From Candidatus Melainabacteria bacterium (GTDB taxonomy: Bacteria > Cyanobacteriota > Vampirovibrionia > 2-02-FULL-35-15): 46,511 bases of DNA. The translations under genes and the position numbers were made by a program. Positions 1 to 7,785 of this stretch are shown here, piece after piece; positions within the stretch are counted from its first letter, which is position 1; every line of letters begins with the position of its first letter. Under the pieces are notes generated by a model. It saw only the letters and a program-made list of their open reading frames with translations. It did no database searches and was not told where the DNA came from. The DNA lies in the NCBI GenBank assembly GCA_023250155.1, contig JAHFBG010000017.1, forward strand, positions 1 to 46,511. The letters run 5' to 3'.

Positions 1-108
1 ATTCACTCCTGGATTTGGATTCACTCCTGGATTTGGATTCACTCCTGGATTTGGATTCACTCCTGGATTTGGATTCACTCCTGGATTTGGATTTACTCCT
101 GGATTTGG
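1..108. repeat. 18-bp tandem repeat, six copies, coding for NPNPGV
   Basis: Six head-to-tail copies of an 18-bp unit (plus strand ATTCACTCCTGGATTTGG) fill positions 1-108. Five are identical and the sixth has a single silent C-to-T change. In the minus-strand gene each unit encodes PNPGVN. The array continues beyond the window, so the copy number is unknown. Near-perfect identity suggests recent expansion by slippage. Confidence 0.97.
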
Positions 109-1113
109 ATTGGCTCCTAGCAGTTGTTGTAACAACTGTTGTAATTGTTGCAGTTGTTCTTGTTGAGGCTGTTGTAATAATTGTTGCAATTGTTGAGGGT
201 TTTGTCCTAACTGTTGGAACAATTGTTGCAATTGTTGTGGTTGTATATTTTGTAACTGCTGTAAATTTTGCAATAGTTGCTGGATTGGAACATTTCCAAA
301 CCCCGGTTGTTGTGGACGTGGTGGCGCTACTTGCCCAGGTCTATTATTTCTTCCAAAATTAAATGTCCACAATGGAATAGGTGGTTGATTTGTATCTAGA
401 AGAAGTTGTCCATTTTCTACTCTTGCTTGCATACCAAGTATTGGCATATTTGGATTTGCTCTAAGTTGTGCTGCTTGTTGAGGATTTACAGCTTGTAATA
501 GTTCCCCTCCAAGAGCGCTAGAAAAATTTCTAAAAGCTTGTGACATTTCTGGATTACTACCTCCTGCAAAGTTTGTATGTCTCATAAAGTCTGCAAATTG
601 CCCCATAAGCATATTTCCTTGGCCAGGAAATCTAGTTGTAACTTCTTGCCTAAACTGTTGCATAAATGATTGTTGAAATTCTTGTCTTTGATTTTCTGGT
701 AGTTGTTGCATGTGCTGAAAAACACCGGCAAGTTCTTGTCCTGAAAAGAAATTATCTTGCCAACCTCTACTTGCAAGAGCAGCTCCCTGCTGTGCTGCAG
801 TTCCAGGTAATGCAGGTGAATTTGGTACATTAAAAGTCATAGTTCGTCCTGGCGGTGCTATTACTCCGCGTGCTTGTGTAATGAGATTTAATATATTTTG
901 AGCTGTCTGTCTTTGTTCAGGTGTAGCTCCTGCCATCGATGTTCTTAAGTCACGAACAAATCTATCAACTCCTCGTTGGTTAACAACACCATTTTGATTT
1001 CCATCAACGGTATCTAATAAAAGTTGTGCTCTTTGTTGCGGTGTTAAACCCGGACGATTTTGAATTTGTTGAAGATTATTATTTATATTTCCTAGTTGTG
1101 CTAAATCTACCAT
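1..1113 (-). CDS. Gln-rich protein with degenerate EF-hand and NPNPGV repeats (partial, 3' end outside window)
   Basis: An open frame of 371 codons starts at ATG 1113 and runs off the left edge without a stop. GAGGGG about ten bases upstream supports the start. Residues 37-48 read [12 protein letters not shown], which resembles an EF-hand or dockerin calcium loop, but position 12 is Gly instead of Glu/Asp. The middle is rich in Gln, Asn, Pro and Phe. After about residue 290 comes a run of QQLQQL-type sequence, then a hexapeptide repeat NPNPGV that continues out of the window. No signal peptide or membrane segment is visible. I do not recognise the family. Composition is like a structural, extracellular or condensate-forming protein; this is inference. 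It resembles in style the Gln/collagen-like protein at 28485-29120. Confidence 0.85.
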   Translation of the reverse strand, partial: MVDLAQLGNINNNLQQIQNRPGLTPQQRAQLLLDTVDGNQNGVVNQRGVDRFVRDLRTSMAGATPEQRQTAQNILNLITQARGVIAPPGRTMTFNVPNSPALPGTAAQQGAALASRGWQDNFFSGQELAGVFQHMQQLPENQRQEFQQSFMQQFRQEVTTRFPGQGNMLMGQFADFMRHTNFAGGSNPEMSQAFRNFSSALGGELLQAVNPQQAAQLRANPNMPILGMQARVENGQLLLDTNQPPIPLWTFNFGRNNRPGQVAPPRPQQPGFGNVPIQQLLQNLQQLQNIQPQQLQQLFQQLGQNPQQLQQLLQQPQQEQLQQLQQLLQQLLGANPNPGVNPNPGVNPNPGVNPNPGVNPNPGVNPNPGVN

Positions 1114-1297
1114 GATTAAATACCCCTCTTTCGCTTCATATTATTCCTGAAATCACATTTGGGCCAGATCGTTAATGAATATGCACTCTTTAGTTCTAAC
1201 TCATAATCATTATCATTTCATTAAAAGCAGTCCAAATGTCCCACTTAAAATTCTTTTACCCAAAAAAATAATTTATCTTTCGCAATAATTATCTTTA

Positions 1298-1738
1298 TCA
1301 ACTACTTAGAGTAGGGATTTTAGTCCCATCCAAGTAGTTCTCTATAATGTATTTCATCATTTCTTTAAATCCTTGAATATTGTTTGGTTTAAGAAAATAC
1401 ATAGAAGCTGCATATTTATACGAACATTCCATATCAGATGGTAAATCAGAACTTGTAAGGATTATTGTAGGTATAGCACTAACAATAGGTTTTGCTTTAA
1501 TTGTCTTTAAAATCTCCAAGCCATTGACTTTTGGCAGATTTATATCGAGAAGAATTAAGTCAGGAAAATCTATATTATTATCAGTGTTTAGATGTTCAAT
1601 TACACTTTGTCCATTATTGAAAACAATTAATTCAATACTAGTCTTCAGCTCATCTATGGCATACTTTATTAAAAAAACATCATCAGGATTATCTTCTACA
1701 AGGAGTATCTTATATTTTTTATTTATCGTTGTATCCAT
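1298..1738 (-). CDS. Single-domain response regulator (Rcp-like)
   Basis: The 146-residue protein is a bare receiver domain with no output domain. The acidic pocket is E15-D16, the phospho-acceptor is D65 in LLDINLP, the switch residues are T95/S96 in ILTSSD and the conserved lysine is K117 in YFLKP. The NPDDVFLI segment after the acidic pair is typical of Rcp-type regulators that pair with phytochrome-like kinases. The gene lies 39 bp downstream of the histidine kinase at 1778-3103 on the same strand, so it is probably its phosphorylation partner in a two-gene operon. Output is presumably by protein-protein contact. Confidence 0.93.
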   Translation of the reverse strand: MDTTINKKYKILLVEDNPDDVFLIKYAIDELKTSIELIVFNNGQSVIEHLNTDNNIDFPDLILLDINLPKVNGLEILKTIKAKPIVSAIPTIILTSSDLPSDMECSYKYAASMYFLKPNNIQGFKEMMKYIIENYLDGTKIPTLSS

Positions 1739-1777
1739 ATTGCATTAAACCACTATTGAACCAAATAAATCCTGTTT

Positions 1778-3103
1778 CTATTTTTCCTTAACAAGGGTAA
1801 AGAAGAACTTGCTTCCTTTATTGATTTTTGATTCCATCCATATAGCACATCCATATTTTTCTAGAATCTTTTTTACAATTGCAAGACCAGCTCCTGTACC
1901 TTCATATTCTTCTTGGCTATGAAGTCTCTGGAAAAGCCCAAATATTTTTTTAAAATATTCTTTTTCTATACCTATACCATTATCTTCTATAGATAAGCAC
2001 ACTTTGTCTGATGCTATTGTGGGATCATAATGGATGCTTATTTTGACTTGAGGGGTCATAGACTTATTAAACTTTATTCCGTTTGCAATTAAGTTCTTGA
2101 AAACAGATGTAATTTTTTCTTTATTTCCAACCACCTTTGGCAAATCATCAGAAATAATAATTTCAGCTTTCTTCTTCTGGATAAAAGCTGTTAATTCAAA
2201 TTGAACTTCAGTAAGCAAAATATTCAAATCAACGACTTCATTTTCTTTCGTATCTTGAGAAGCTCTTGAAAGATTTGTTAAATCTGTTATCAATTTTCTC
2301 ATTCTTTGTGTAGCATTTACTATTCTTTCTAAACAATCGTTTTGAGTTACACTTAAGCTTGATTTTAGTTGATCTTGTAAGATGCTAGCAAAACTCTCAA
2401 TAGTTCTTAGTGGCTCTCTTAAATCATGAGAAGCAATATAAACAAAGGCATCTAGCTCTTGGTTTACATGCTTTAGTATTTCATTAGCTTGTGTCAATTC
2501 TCTTTCTGATTTTTTTGTAATTTCTAAAAGCTGATTTCTTTCAATAGTGCTTGTAATAATGTTTGCTGTTGTTCTCATGAAAGATATTTCTTCTTCATCA
2601 AAAATATGTGACTCAATGTAATACTTTGTAATTACACCTACTGATTTATCTTTTATTACAATAGGCACTGCAGCCACTGATGTAATCTTGTTTGGTTTTA
2701 TAAGATCTTTAAAAAACTTAGAAAAACTCATATTCATTTGATCCATATCTTTAATGATTATGATTTGTTTTTTTAGCATTGCTCTTATAGATGGCCAATT
2801 GTCTTGAACATTTCTTGAATTTAAAGTAAGTATTTCTTTAGTGTTTCTAAGCTCTATATATTCATCAGGTAACCCATAAACAGCTTCTGCATAAAGTTGA
2901 TCATCAGGGTCTTTCACTAAAAACACTAAACCATAATCAGCATCAGTTAATTCACAAAATGGCTTCAGCACCTTATTTGCTACGGTAGGAAGATCCGTAG
3001 TAAATAAACTTGAACACAAATATGAAATATCCTCAATAGCCTTGAGTCGCTTAAAAGTACCTTCAAGCCTTTGCTCATCATGATGAATAATAGATCTAAT
3101 CAC
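1778..3103 (-). CDS. GAF-domain sensor histidine kinase
   Basis: A 441-residue soluble kinase starting with GTG; GGAAA upstream is a plausible ribosome site. A GAF domain covers about 20-190, a coiled linker 190-215 and a HisKA domain with H-box ASHDLREPL (phospho-His H226). The HATPase_c domain has N-box N341, G1 box DNGIGI (374-379) and G2 box GTGAGLAI (402-409). No membrane segment is present, so the signal is cytoplasmic. The GAF domain lacks a recognisable bilin-binding Cys-His signature and there is no PHY domain, so I do not call it a phytochrome, although the kinase half resembles that branch. The response regulator immediately downstream is the likely partner. Confidence 0.94.
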   Translation of the reverse strand: MIRSIIHHDEQRLEGTFKRLKAIEDISYLCSSLFTTDLPTVANKVLKPFCELTDADYGLVFLVKDPDDQLYAEAVYGLPDEYIELRNTKEILTLNSRNVQDNWPSIRAMLKKQIIIIKDMDQMNMSFSKFFKDLIKPNKITSVAAVPIVIKDKSVGVITKYYIESHIFDEEEISFMRTTANIITSTIERNQLLEITKKSERELTQANEILKHVNQELDAFVYIASHDLREPLRTIESFASILQDQLKSSLSVTQNDCLERIVNATQRMRKLITDLTNLSRASQDTKENEVVDLNILLTEVQFELTAFIQKKKAEIIISDDLPKVVGNKEKITSVFKNLIANGIKFNKSMTPQVKISIHYDPTIASDKVCLSIEDNGIGIEKEYFKKIFGLFQRLHSQEEYEGTGAGLAIVKKILEKYGCAIWMESKINKGSKFFFTLVKEK

Positions 3104-3516
3104 GTTTTATTTCCAATCTATATTTAGTAAGATAATCATAAGGTATTGTTGTTTAAAATTAGTTAAAGACTGTTAATTGATTTACAGTAAAAGTATTTGA
3201 TTCTTATGTAATTCCTTACAATTCATCCTTTTAAAGATACTTAAAAAATATTTACCAAGTTAAATTTCCTTTAATAAAGAAGGCTTAATTTGCAAAAAAT
3301 CTAGAAATAGTTTCAAAGATCAAATTGTTTTGCCATTTCTTACAACACATTTATTAAACAGTACTTGCAGACAGATAAGTAAAATTTTATACTCAAGTCA
3401 TAGGGAACAATTTTAAACTTACGTTTTGAGCTTTTATCTTAAGTACATGTTCTAGGTACCAACAGAAGCAAAAGAACAATGACAGCTGGGCCTACTGAAA
3501 TCAATAAAATAAAAAT
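3104..3516. other. 413-bp divergent intergenic region
   Basis: This is the longest gene-free stretch in the window, between two divergently transcribed kinase genes. It is very AT-rich. It must hold both promoters, but I could not assign convincing -35/-10 pairs because TA-rich hexamers are everywhere. I see no strong hairpin and no RNA gene. A 13-codon open frame at its right end overlaps the next start codon (listed separately). Confidence 0.6.
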
Positions 3517-3520
3517 ATGA
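3479..3520 (+). promoter_or_regulatory. Possible 13-codon leader ORF overlapping a kinase start
   Basis: ATG at 3479 opens a frame encoding MTAGPTEINKIKI and ending with TGA at 3518-3520. This stop overlaps the ATG of the hybrid kinase (3517-3519) in an ATGA junction. The kinase itself has only A/T-rich sequence and no Shine-Dalgarno in front of it, so reinitiation from this mini-ORF is possible. The mini-ORF also lacks a strong ribosome site, so chance is equally likely. Confidence 0.3.
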
Positions 3521-4707
3521 AAAATATAACCTCTCAAGAACAAAAAATAAAACTTCTTATAGTAGATGATTCAAACAATAATAGAACAGCTATTAGTTAT
3601 TGGTTAGATGAAGAAAACTATGAAATACTTCATGCCTCTGATGGTATAAGCGCATTAAGAATAATTGATGCATTTATTCCTGACATTATATTGCTTGATT
3701 ACAATCTTCCAGGAATGGATGGAATAGAAGTATGTCAGAGAATCAGAGCAAATAAAAAACTACCATTTATTCCAATTATAATGATGAGTTCATTTGCACC
3801 AGAAGCCAATGTAATGGCTCTTGAACAAGGGGCTGATGAATTTATAGTAATGCCAGTAATGCCAAATGAATTAAAATCAAGACTTCGAGCAATGCTTAGA
3901 CTAAAAGCTACTGTTTCTGAATCTATTCAATTAAGCAAGGAAAATAAAAAACTACAAGACCTGGATAAAATAAAATCCAATTTTATTTCAAAAGCCTCAC
4001 ATGAGTTAAAAACACCACTCCAATCAATACTAGGATATTCAGACATACTGAAAGAAGGCTTACAAGGTGAATTAAGCTATCCTCAAAAACTAATGGTGAA
4101 TCAAATAAGAGAAGCTGGCGAACAACTCTTTCAATTAATCAATCAGCTATTAGACTTTGAATCAATTGAAAAAGGACATATAACTATTTCCCCTGAAATA
4201 TTTTATATAGAAAGTATTTTTAACTACATATCACAAGTCATGAGTCCGTTAGCTATGAAAAAAAATGTAAACTTGAATTTTGTTTTAGAGGATAAAAACA
4301 TCCAATTACAATCAGATAGAAATATTGTTCAAAAAATACTATTAAATATTGTTTCAAATTCGATTAAATTTTCCAGTGAAAACAGTATGGTTCTAATTTC
4401 TGCTAAAGATCATAATAGTGATTCTATTGAAATAAAAATTCAAGACTATGGGATAGGAATTGCTAAATCTAATATTGCTTATATTTTTGATAAGTTTTGG
4501 CAAGGTGATGATTCAATTACTAGAACCTATGGTGGTCTTGGAATTGGTCTTTCCTTAGTAAAAAATCTGATTTCTTTATTGGGTGGTCAAATCGCTGTAG
4601 ATAGCAAACCCAATAAAGGCTCTATCTTTAAAGTGATTCTACCAAAAGAATATAGACAAACAACACCTACGGTTATTGAAGAATATTCACTACAAAATGC
4701 TGGGTAA
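3517..4707 (+). CDS. Hybrid receiver-histidine kinase with an atypical receiver
   Basis: The 396-residue soluble protein has the order receiver (10-128), short coiled linker, HisKA (H162 in KASHELKTP) and HATPase_c (N281, G1 box DYGIGI 310-315, G2 box GLGIGLSL). The receiver keeps the acidic pair D17-D18 and phospho-acceptor D61 in LLDYNLPGMDG. The usually invariant lysine before Pro is replaced: the segment reads FIVMPVMP, with Met at about 112. That lysine couples phosphorylation to conformational change, so this receiver may respond weakly or differently. There are no sensor or membrane domains; the input may be phosphotransfer from another kinase, perhaps the divergent GAF kinase. The start has no ribosome site (see the leader ORF). 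Confidence 0.94.
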   Translation: MKNITSQEQKIKLLIVDDSNNNRTAISYWLDEENYEILHASDGISALRIIDAFIPDIILLDYNLPGMDGIEVCQRIRANKKLPFIPIIMMSSFAPEANVMALEQGADEFIVMPVMPNELKSRLRAMLRLKATVSESIQLSKENKKLQDLDKIKSNFISKASHELKTPLQSILGYSDILKEGLQGELSYPQKLMVNQIREAGEQLFQLINQLLDFESIEKGHITISPEIFYIESIFNYISQVMSPLAMKKNVNLNFVLEDKNIQLQSDRNIVQKILLNIVSNSIKFSSENSMVLISAKDHNSDSIEIKIQDYGIGIAKSNIAYIFDKFWQGDDSITRTYGGLGIGLSLVKNLISLLGGQIAVDSKPNKGSIFKVILPKEYRQTTPTVIEEYSLQNAG

Positions 4708-4714
4708 GTTATAA

Positions 4715-4749
4715 CAATTGACAATTAACGATTGATACTTGAAAATTAA
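4715..4749. repeat. Heptanucleotide repeat (about five units)
   Basis: Directly after the hybrid kinase the sequence reads in 7-bp steps: CAATTGA, CAATTAA, CGATTGA, TACTTGA, AAATTAA. This matches the form of cyanobacterial short tandemly repeated heptamers in intergenic DNA. It contains the TTG at 4739 that would otherwise be an upstream start for the next gene, which argues against using that start. Confidence 0.75.
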
Positions 4750-4756
4750 AAGGCAC

Positions 4757-6058
4757 ATGAATTTAAAGCAACTTCAAAAGAAGTATAATCTGATTGCTAT
4801 TGAGCTGTATACTCAAAAAATCTCTGAATATAAGATTTCTTTCACAGCAAATAGTTTAAAACAAACAGAATTAATACATAGAGCTGGCAAAGCCATTAGA
4901 CTACTTAATAATAAACAAATTGGTTTTGTTGCTAATTATGGAGACTCAGATCTTGAGGAAGCTGTTCTGAATGCTATAGAATTATCTAAATACTCTTCTT
5001 CTATCGAAGTAGACTTCCCCACCAACAAGCAACAGGAATCAAATCTTAATTCTAATTTAAATCAGATAAATCCCAACGATCTCTTTTCATCAATAAAATC
5101 CAAATGTACTCAAATCATTGAAACAATATTAAATACAGCAAGTCAAGCTCTTGTTGATGTTTCTTTTGATGTTAGCAATCATTATGAAAGCATAGAAAAC
5201 ACAAATGAATTATTTTACTCCCATTTAAATAATGTTTATTCCTTATCAATCAATTTAAGAGAAACAAATGAAAATGATTTCATTGAAATTTTCACTTGTA
5301 TTGTGGATAAGAATTGTCCAGACTATAGTCCTTATATACATGAAGTGATTGAGTATTATAAGCTCTGCAAAAAACAAGCCAAAATAAAGACAGGCTCTTA
5401 TCCAATATTGTTTACAAGCAAGGCAGCAAAAGAACTTTTAAACATTATAGAGCTTGCATTAAATGGAAAACAAGTGAATGAAAAATCTTCACCTTGGCAC
5501 GATAAGACAGGAAAAAAAGTTTTAAGCAATAACATAACTATCGTGCAAGATCCTACTTTCGGGTATATGGCAAGAGAGCTTGATGATGAGGGCTATAAAA
5601 CACAGCCACTATCATTAATTAGAAATGGTGTATTAGAAAATTTTTACTGGGATTTATTATCATCGATAAAAACCCACGACATACATAAATCCACAGGCAA
5701 TGGTTTTAAACCATCACTTACATCCCAACCAGAGCCAACTTTACTAAATATGATTGTTGCACCTGGTTCAAAATCTTTAAACGAAATAATAAAAAATATA
5801 AAATATGGCTTGCTAATAGATCAAACAATGGGAGGACTTACTTCTAATATCTCAGGAGATATTTCTTTAAATGTAGACATTGGGTTTTTAATTGAAAATG
5901 GTGAATTGATAGGCAGAGTAAAAGACACAATGGTAAGCGGAAATATTTATACTGCACTGAATAATGTAATAGAATTATCCAATGAATCTAAATTTTATTG
6001 GTCAAACACCTATAACCCTGATATGTTATTAGATTCATTTATGATAACTACAAAGTAG
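4757..6058 (+). CDS. TldD/PmbA family protein, TldE/PmbA-like
   Basis: The 433-residue protein matches the PmbA/TldE side of the TldD/TldE protease family, which processes modified peptides and degrades unfolded proteins. The N-terminal domain covers about 1-190. Conserved C-terminal family segments include DDEGYKTQPLSLIRNGVL and STGNGF. The HExxxH zinc motif of the catalytic TldD partner is absent, as expected for TldE. No tldD lies in this window. I start at ATG 4757, preceded by AAAAGG; a TTG at 4739 is in frame but falls inside the heptamer repeat. It converges with yqeK with only 7 bp between. Confidence 0.85.
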   Translation: MNLKQLQKKYNLIAIELYTQKISEYKISFTANSLKQTELIHRAGKAIRLLNNKQIGFVANYGDSDLEEAVLNAIELSKYSSSIEVDFPTNKQQESNLNSNLNQINPNDLFSSIKSKCTQIIETILNTASQALVDVSFDVSNHYESIENTNELFYSHLNNVYSLSINLRETNENDFIEIFTCIVDKNCPDYSPYIHEVIEYYKLCKKQAKIKTGSYPILFTSKAAKELLNIIELALNGKQVNEKSSPWHDKTGKKVLSNNITIVQDPTFGYMARELDDEGYKTQPLSLIRNGVLENFYWDLLSSIKTHDIHKSTGNGFKPSLTSQPEPTLLNMIVAPGSKSLNEIIKNIKYGLLIDQTMGGLTSNISGDISLNVDIGFLIENGELIGRVKDTMVSGNIYTALNNVIELSNESKFYWSNTYNPDMLLDSFMITTK

Positions 6059-6065
6059 AGCAGAC

Positions 6066-6671
6066 CTATACTTGTTCTACTAACCAGTTTCTAGCTCTTA
6101 TTGTTAATGGGTGTATTGATTTGCCACGCTTAATCACTTCTAGCAACTTAACATTAATTGCATGTAAGACAGCTGCTTCTAGTCCTTTTGTTTTAAAAGT
6201 TTTTCTTACAGGATCTGCAAAACGCCTTTCTCTGCCTGGTTCAGTAGCATCTGCAAGATAAACTACCATTACGATTTTACTCATATTTGGCTCTGCTAAA
6301 GTATGACATCGTATACCACCCAATATATCCTTATCAGTAATTTTGAATTTATTCTTAGCAATCAATGCACCAACACGAGCATGTAGAATGTGTGGATTTA
6401 TATAATCAACTTTATCCAGCTCTATTTTATGTCGTTTTGCAAAATTTAAAAGCTTTTCATTGGAAAAATCTTTAGCACAATCGTGTAACCATCCTGCCAA
6501 TTCAGCTTTTGAAGGACTTACCTTTACTCTTTTTGCATATTTTTTGGCAGTCTTTGCTACTCTTTCAATATGCTTGAAACGCTTTGCTGTTACATTACTT
6601 TTTAACCACTGTTCAATTTGTGGCTTTAGTTCCTTCAATAAATTTTTTAATTTTAAATCATTGTTAAGCAT
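6066..6671 (-). CDS. yqeK: HD-domain hydrolase, YqeK family
   Basis: The 201-residue protein carries the HD metal-binding motif: H34 in HIERV, H63-D64 in GWLHDCAKD, a further His at 97 in HILHARVGA, and D141 in YLADATEPGRER. This pattern and the EPGRER signature match YqeK, which cleaves diadenosine tetraphosphate symmetrically to two ADP. In many bacteria yqeK sits next to nadD and rsfS; here it is only downstream of pheS (22 bp), so cotranscription with pheS is possible. Length is normal for the family. Confidence 0.88.
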   Translation of the reverse strand: MLNNDLKLKNLLKELKPQIEQWLKSNVTAKRFKHIERVAKTAKKYAKRVKVSPSKAELAGWLHDCAKDFSNEKLLNFAKRHKIELDKVDYINPHILHARVGALIAKNKFKITDKDILGGIRCHTLAEPNMSKIVMVVYLADATEPGRERRFADPVRKTFKTKGLEAAVLHAINVKLLEVIKRGKSIHPLTIRARNWLVEQV

Positions 6672-6693
6672 GTATAGTAGGACTACAGTGAAA

Positions 6694-7731
6694 TTAAAAT
6701 TGTTTCAAAAACCTTAAGTCTCCAGTAAAGAAATATCGAATGTCAGGAATTTTATATTTCAGCATTGTAAATCGTTCTAGACCTAAGCCAGCAGCGAATC
6801 CTATCCATTCATTAGAGTCTATGTCTACTGCTTTGAGTACATTTGGATCTACCATTCCACATCCAAGAAGCTCAAGCCATCCACGATTTCCACATGTAGT
6901 ACAACCGCTTCCTTCACAGAATGGGCACTGAGAGTCAAGTTCTGCACTGGGTTCTGTAAAAGGGAAAAAATCGGGTCTAAATCTGACTTTAATATCTTTA
7001 CCAAAAAACTTTTTTATAAACTCATTTAAAACCCATTTCATATTCCCAAATGTTAAGTTCTTTTCAACTGCTAAAATCTCTAACTGATGGAAAAATGGCA
7101 TTTTTCTAGCATTAATCTCTTCATTTCTATATACCCTTCCATGTGCAAGAACCCTAAGAGGAGGACACATTTTTTCCATAGCTCTAATTTGAACTGTTGA
7201 TGTATGACTTCTTAAAAGAACATGAGGGGATATATTTGTATAGAATGTGTCTTGTTCATCACGAGCTGGATGCTCTGGTGGTGTATTCAACGCAGTAAAA
7301 TTATAAAAATCAGTTTCTAGTTCAGGACCTTCAATAGCAGTAAATCCCATTCCATGAAAAATGTCCACTATTTCCTTTGTAACCATACTCAAAGGATGCT
7401 CATGTCCAATTTCTTGGACTATCCCTGGCAAAGTAATATCAAAAGCTTCTTTAGAAAGTTTTTCTTCTAAAACAAGTGCATCAATAATTGACTTATTTTC
7501 ATCATAGATTTTATTAAGATAAATTTTTAGTTCATTCAATAGCTTCCCATATAATGGTCTATCTTCAGGAGATATATTCTTGATATTTTTTTGTTCATTG
7601 ACTAAAAAGCTCTTTTCACCCAGATATTTAATCCTAAATGCCTCTAAGCTCTTTAAGTCATGTATATTTAAAGCCTCATTTGCAACTTCTTGTCTTAATT
7701 TTTCAACAGTATCTTCTAGGTTAGTAATCAT
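6694..7731 (-). CDS. pheS: Phenylalanine--tRNA ligase alpha subunit
   Basis: The 345-residue protein has the class II synthetase motifs: motif 2 in GRVYRNEEINARKMPFFHQLE and motif 3 in GLGLERFTMLKYKIPDIRYF near the C-terminus. The N-terminal 100 residues are the expected helical tRNA-binding arm. A four-cysteine knuckle (CPFC then CTTC, about residues 276-287) sits before GWLELLGCGMVDPNVL. This variant is known in several bacterial lineages and may bind zinc. The beta-subunit gene pheT is not adjacent, so the two subunits are made from separate loci or pheT lies outside. The tRNA substrate, tRNA-Phe, is encoded at 12570-12642. Confidence 0.97.
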   Translation of the reverse strand: MITNLEDTVEKLRQEVANEALNIHDLKSLEAFRIKYLGEKSFLVNEQKNIKNISPEDRPLYGKLLNELKIYLNKIYDENKSIIDALVLEEKLSKEAFDITLPGIVQEIGHEHPLSMVTKEIVDIFHGMGFTAIEGPELETDFYNFTALNTPPEHPARDEQDTFYTNISPHVLLRSHTSTVQIRAMEKMCPPLRVLAHGRVYRNEEINARKMPFFHQLEILAVEKNLTFGNMKWVLNEFIKKFFGKDIKVRFRPDFFPFTEPSAELDSQCPFCEGSGCTTCGNRGWLELLGCGMVDPNVLKAVDIDSNEWIGFAAGLGLERFTMLKYKIPDIRYFFTGDLRFLKQF

Positions 7732-7773
7732 TTTTAAATCAGCCTTTAGCTTTTAATATTCACCTCACTATTA

Positions 7774-7779
7774 TATAAT
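7774..7779 (+). promoter_or_regulatory. -10 hexamer for a probable leaderless nurA-like transcript
   Basis: A perfect TATAAT lies exactly six bases before ATG 7786, with no Shine-Dalgarno between. Transcription would start at or within a base of the ATG. No good -35 is visible. The same spacing occurs at four other genes in the window. Confidence 0.55.
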
Positions 7780-7785
7780 AGGCGC

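Noticed and set aside
1..108. CRISPR array
   Set aside because: The units are directly abutting 18-mers with no spacers and they encode a peptide repeat.
15..362. Plus-strand open frame rich in Leu-Asp and Val
   Set aside because: It is the antisense of the Gln-rich minus-strand gene and its 18-bp repeat; the minus frame has a ribosome site, protein-like composition and continues for 371 codons.
582..830. Minus-strand open frame of 82 codons
   Set aside because: It lies out of frame inside the longer Gln-rich minus-strand gene and has no family features.
1778..3103. Phytochrome
   Set aside because: There is a GAF domain and a phytochrome-branch kinase, but no PHY domain and no recognisable bilin-binding signature.
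4739..4756. TTG start for the TldE/PmbA-like gene
   Set aside because: The TTG falls inside a heptamer repeat and has no ribosome site; ATG 4757 has AAAAGG in front.
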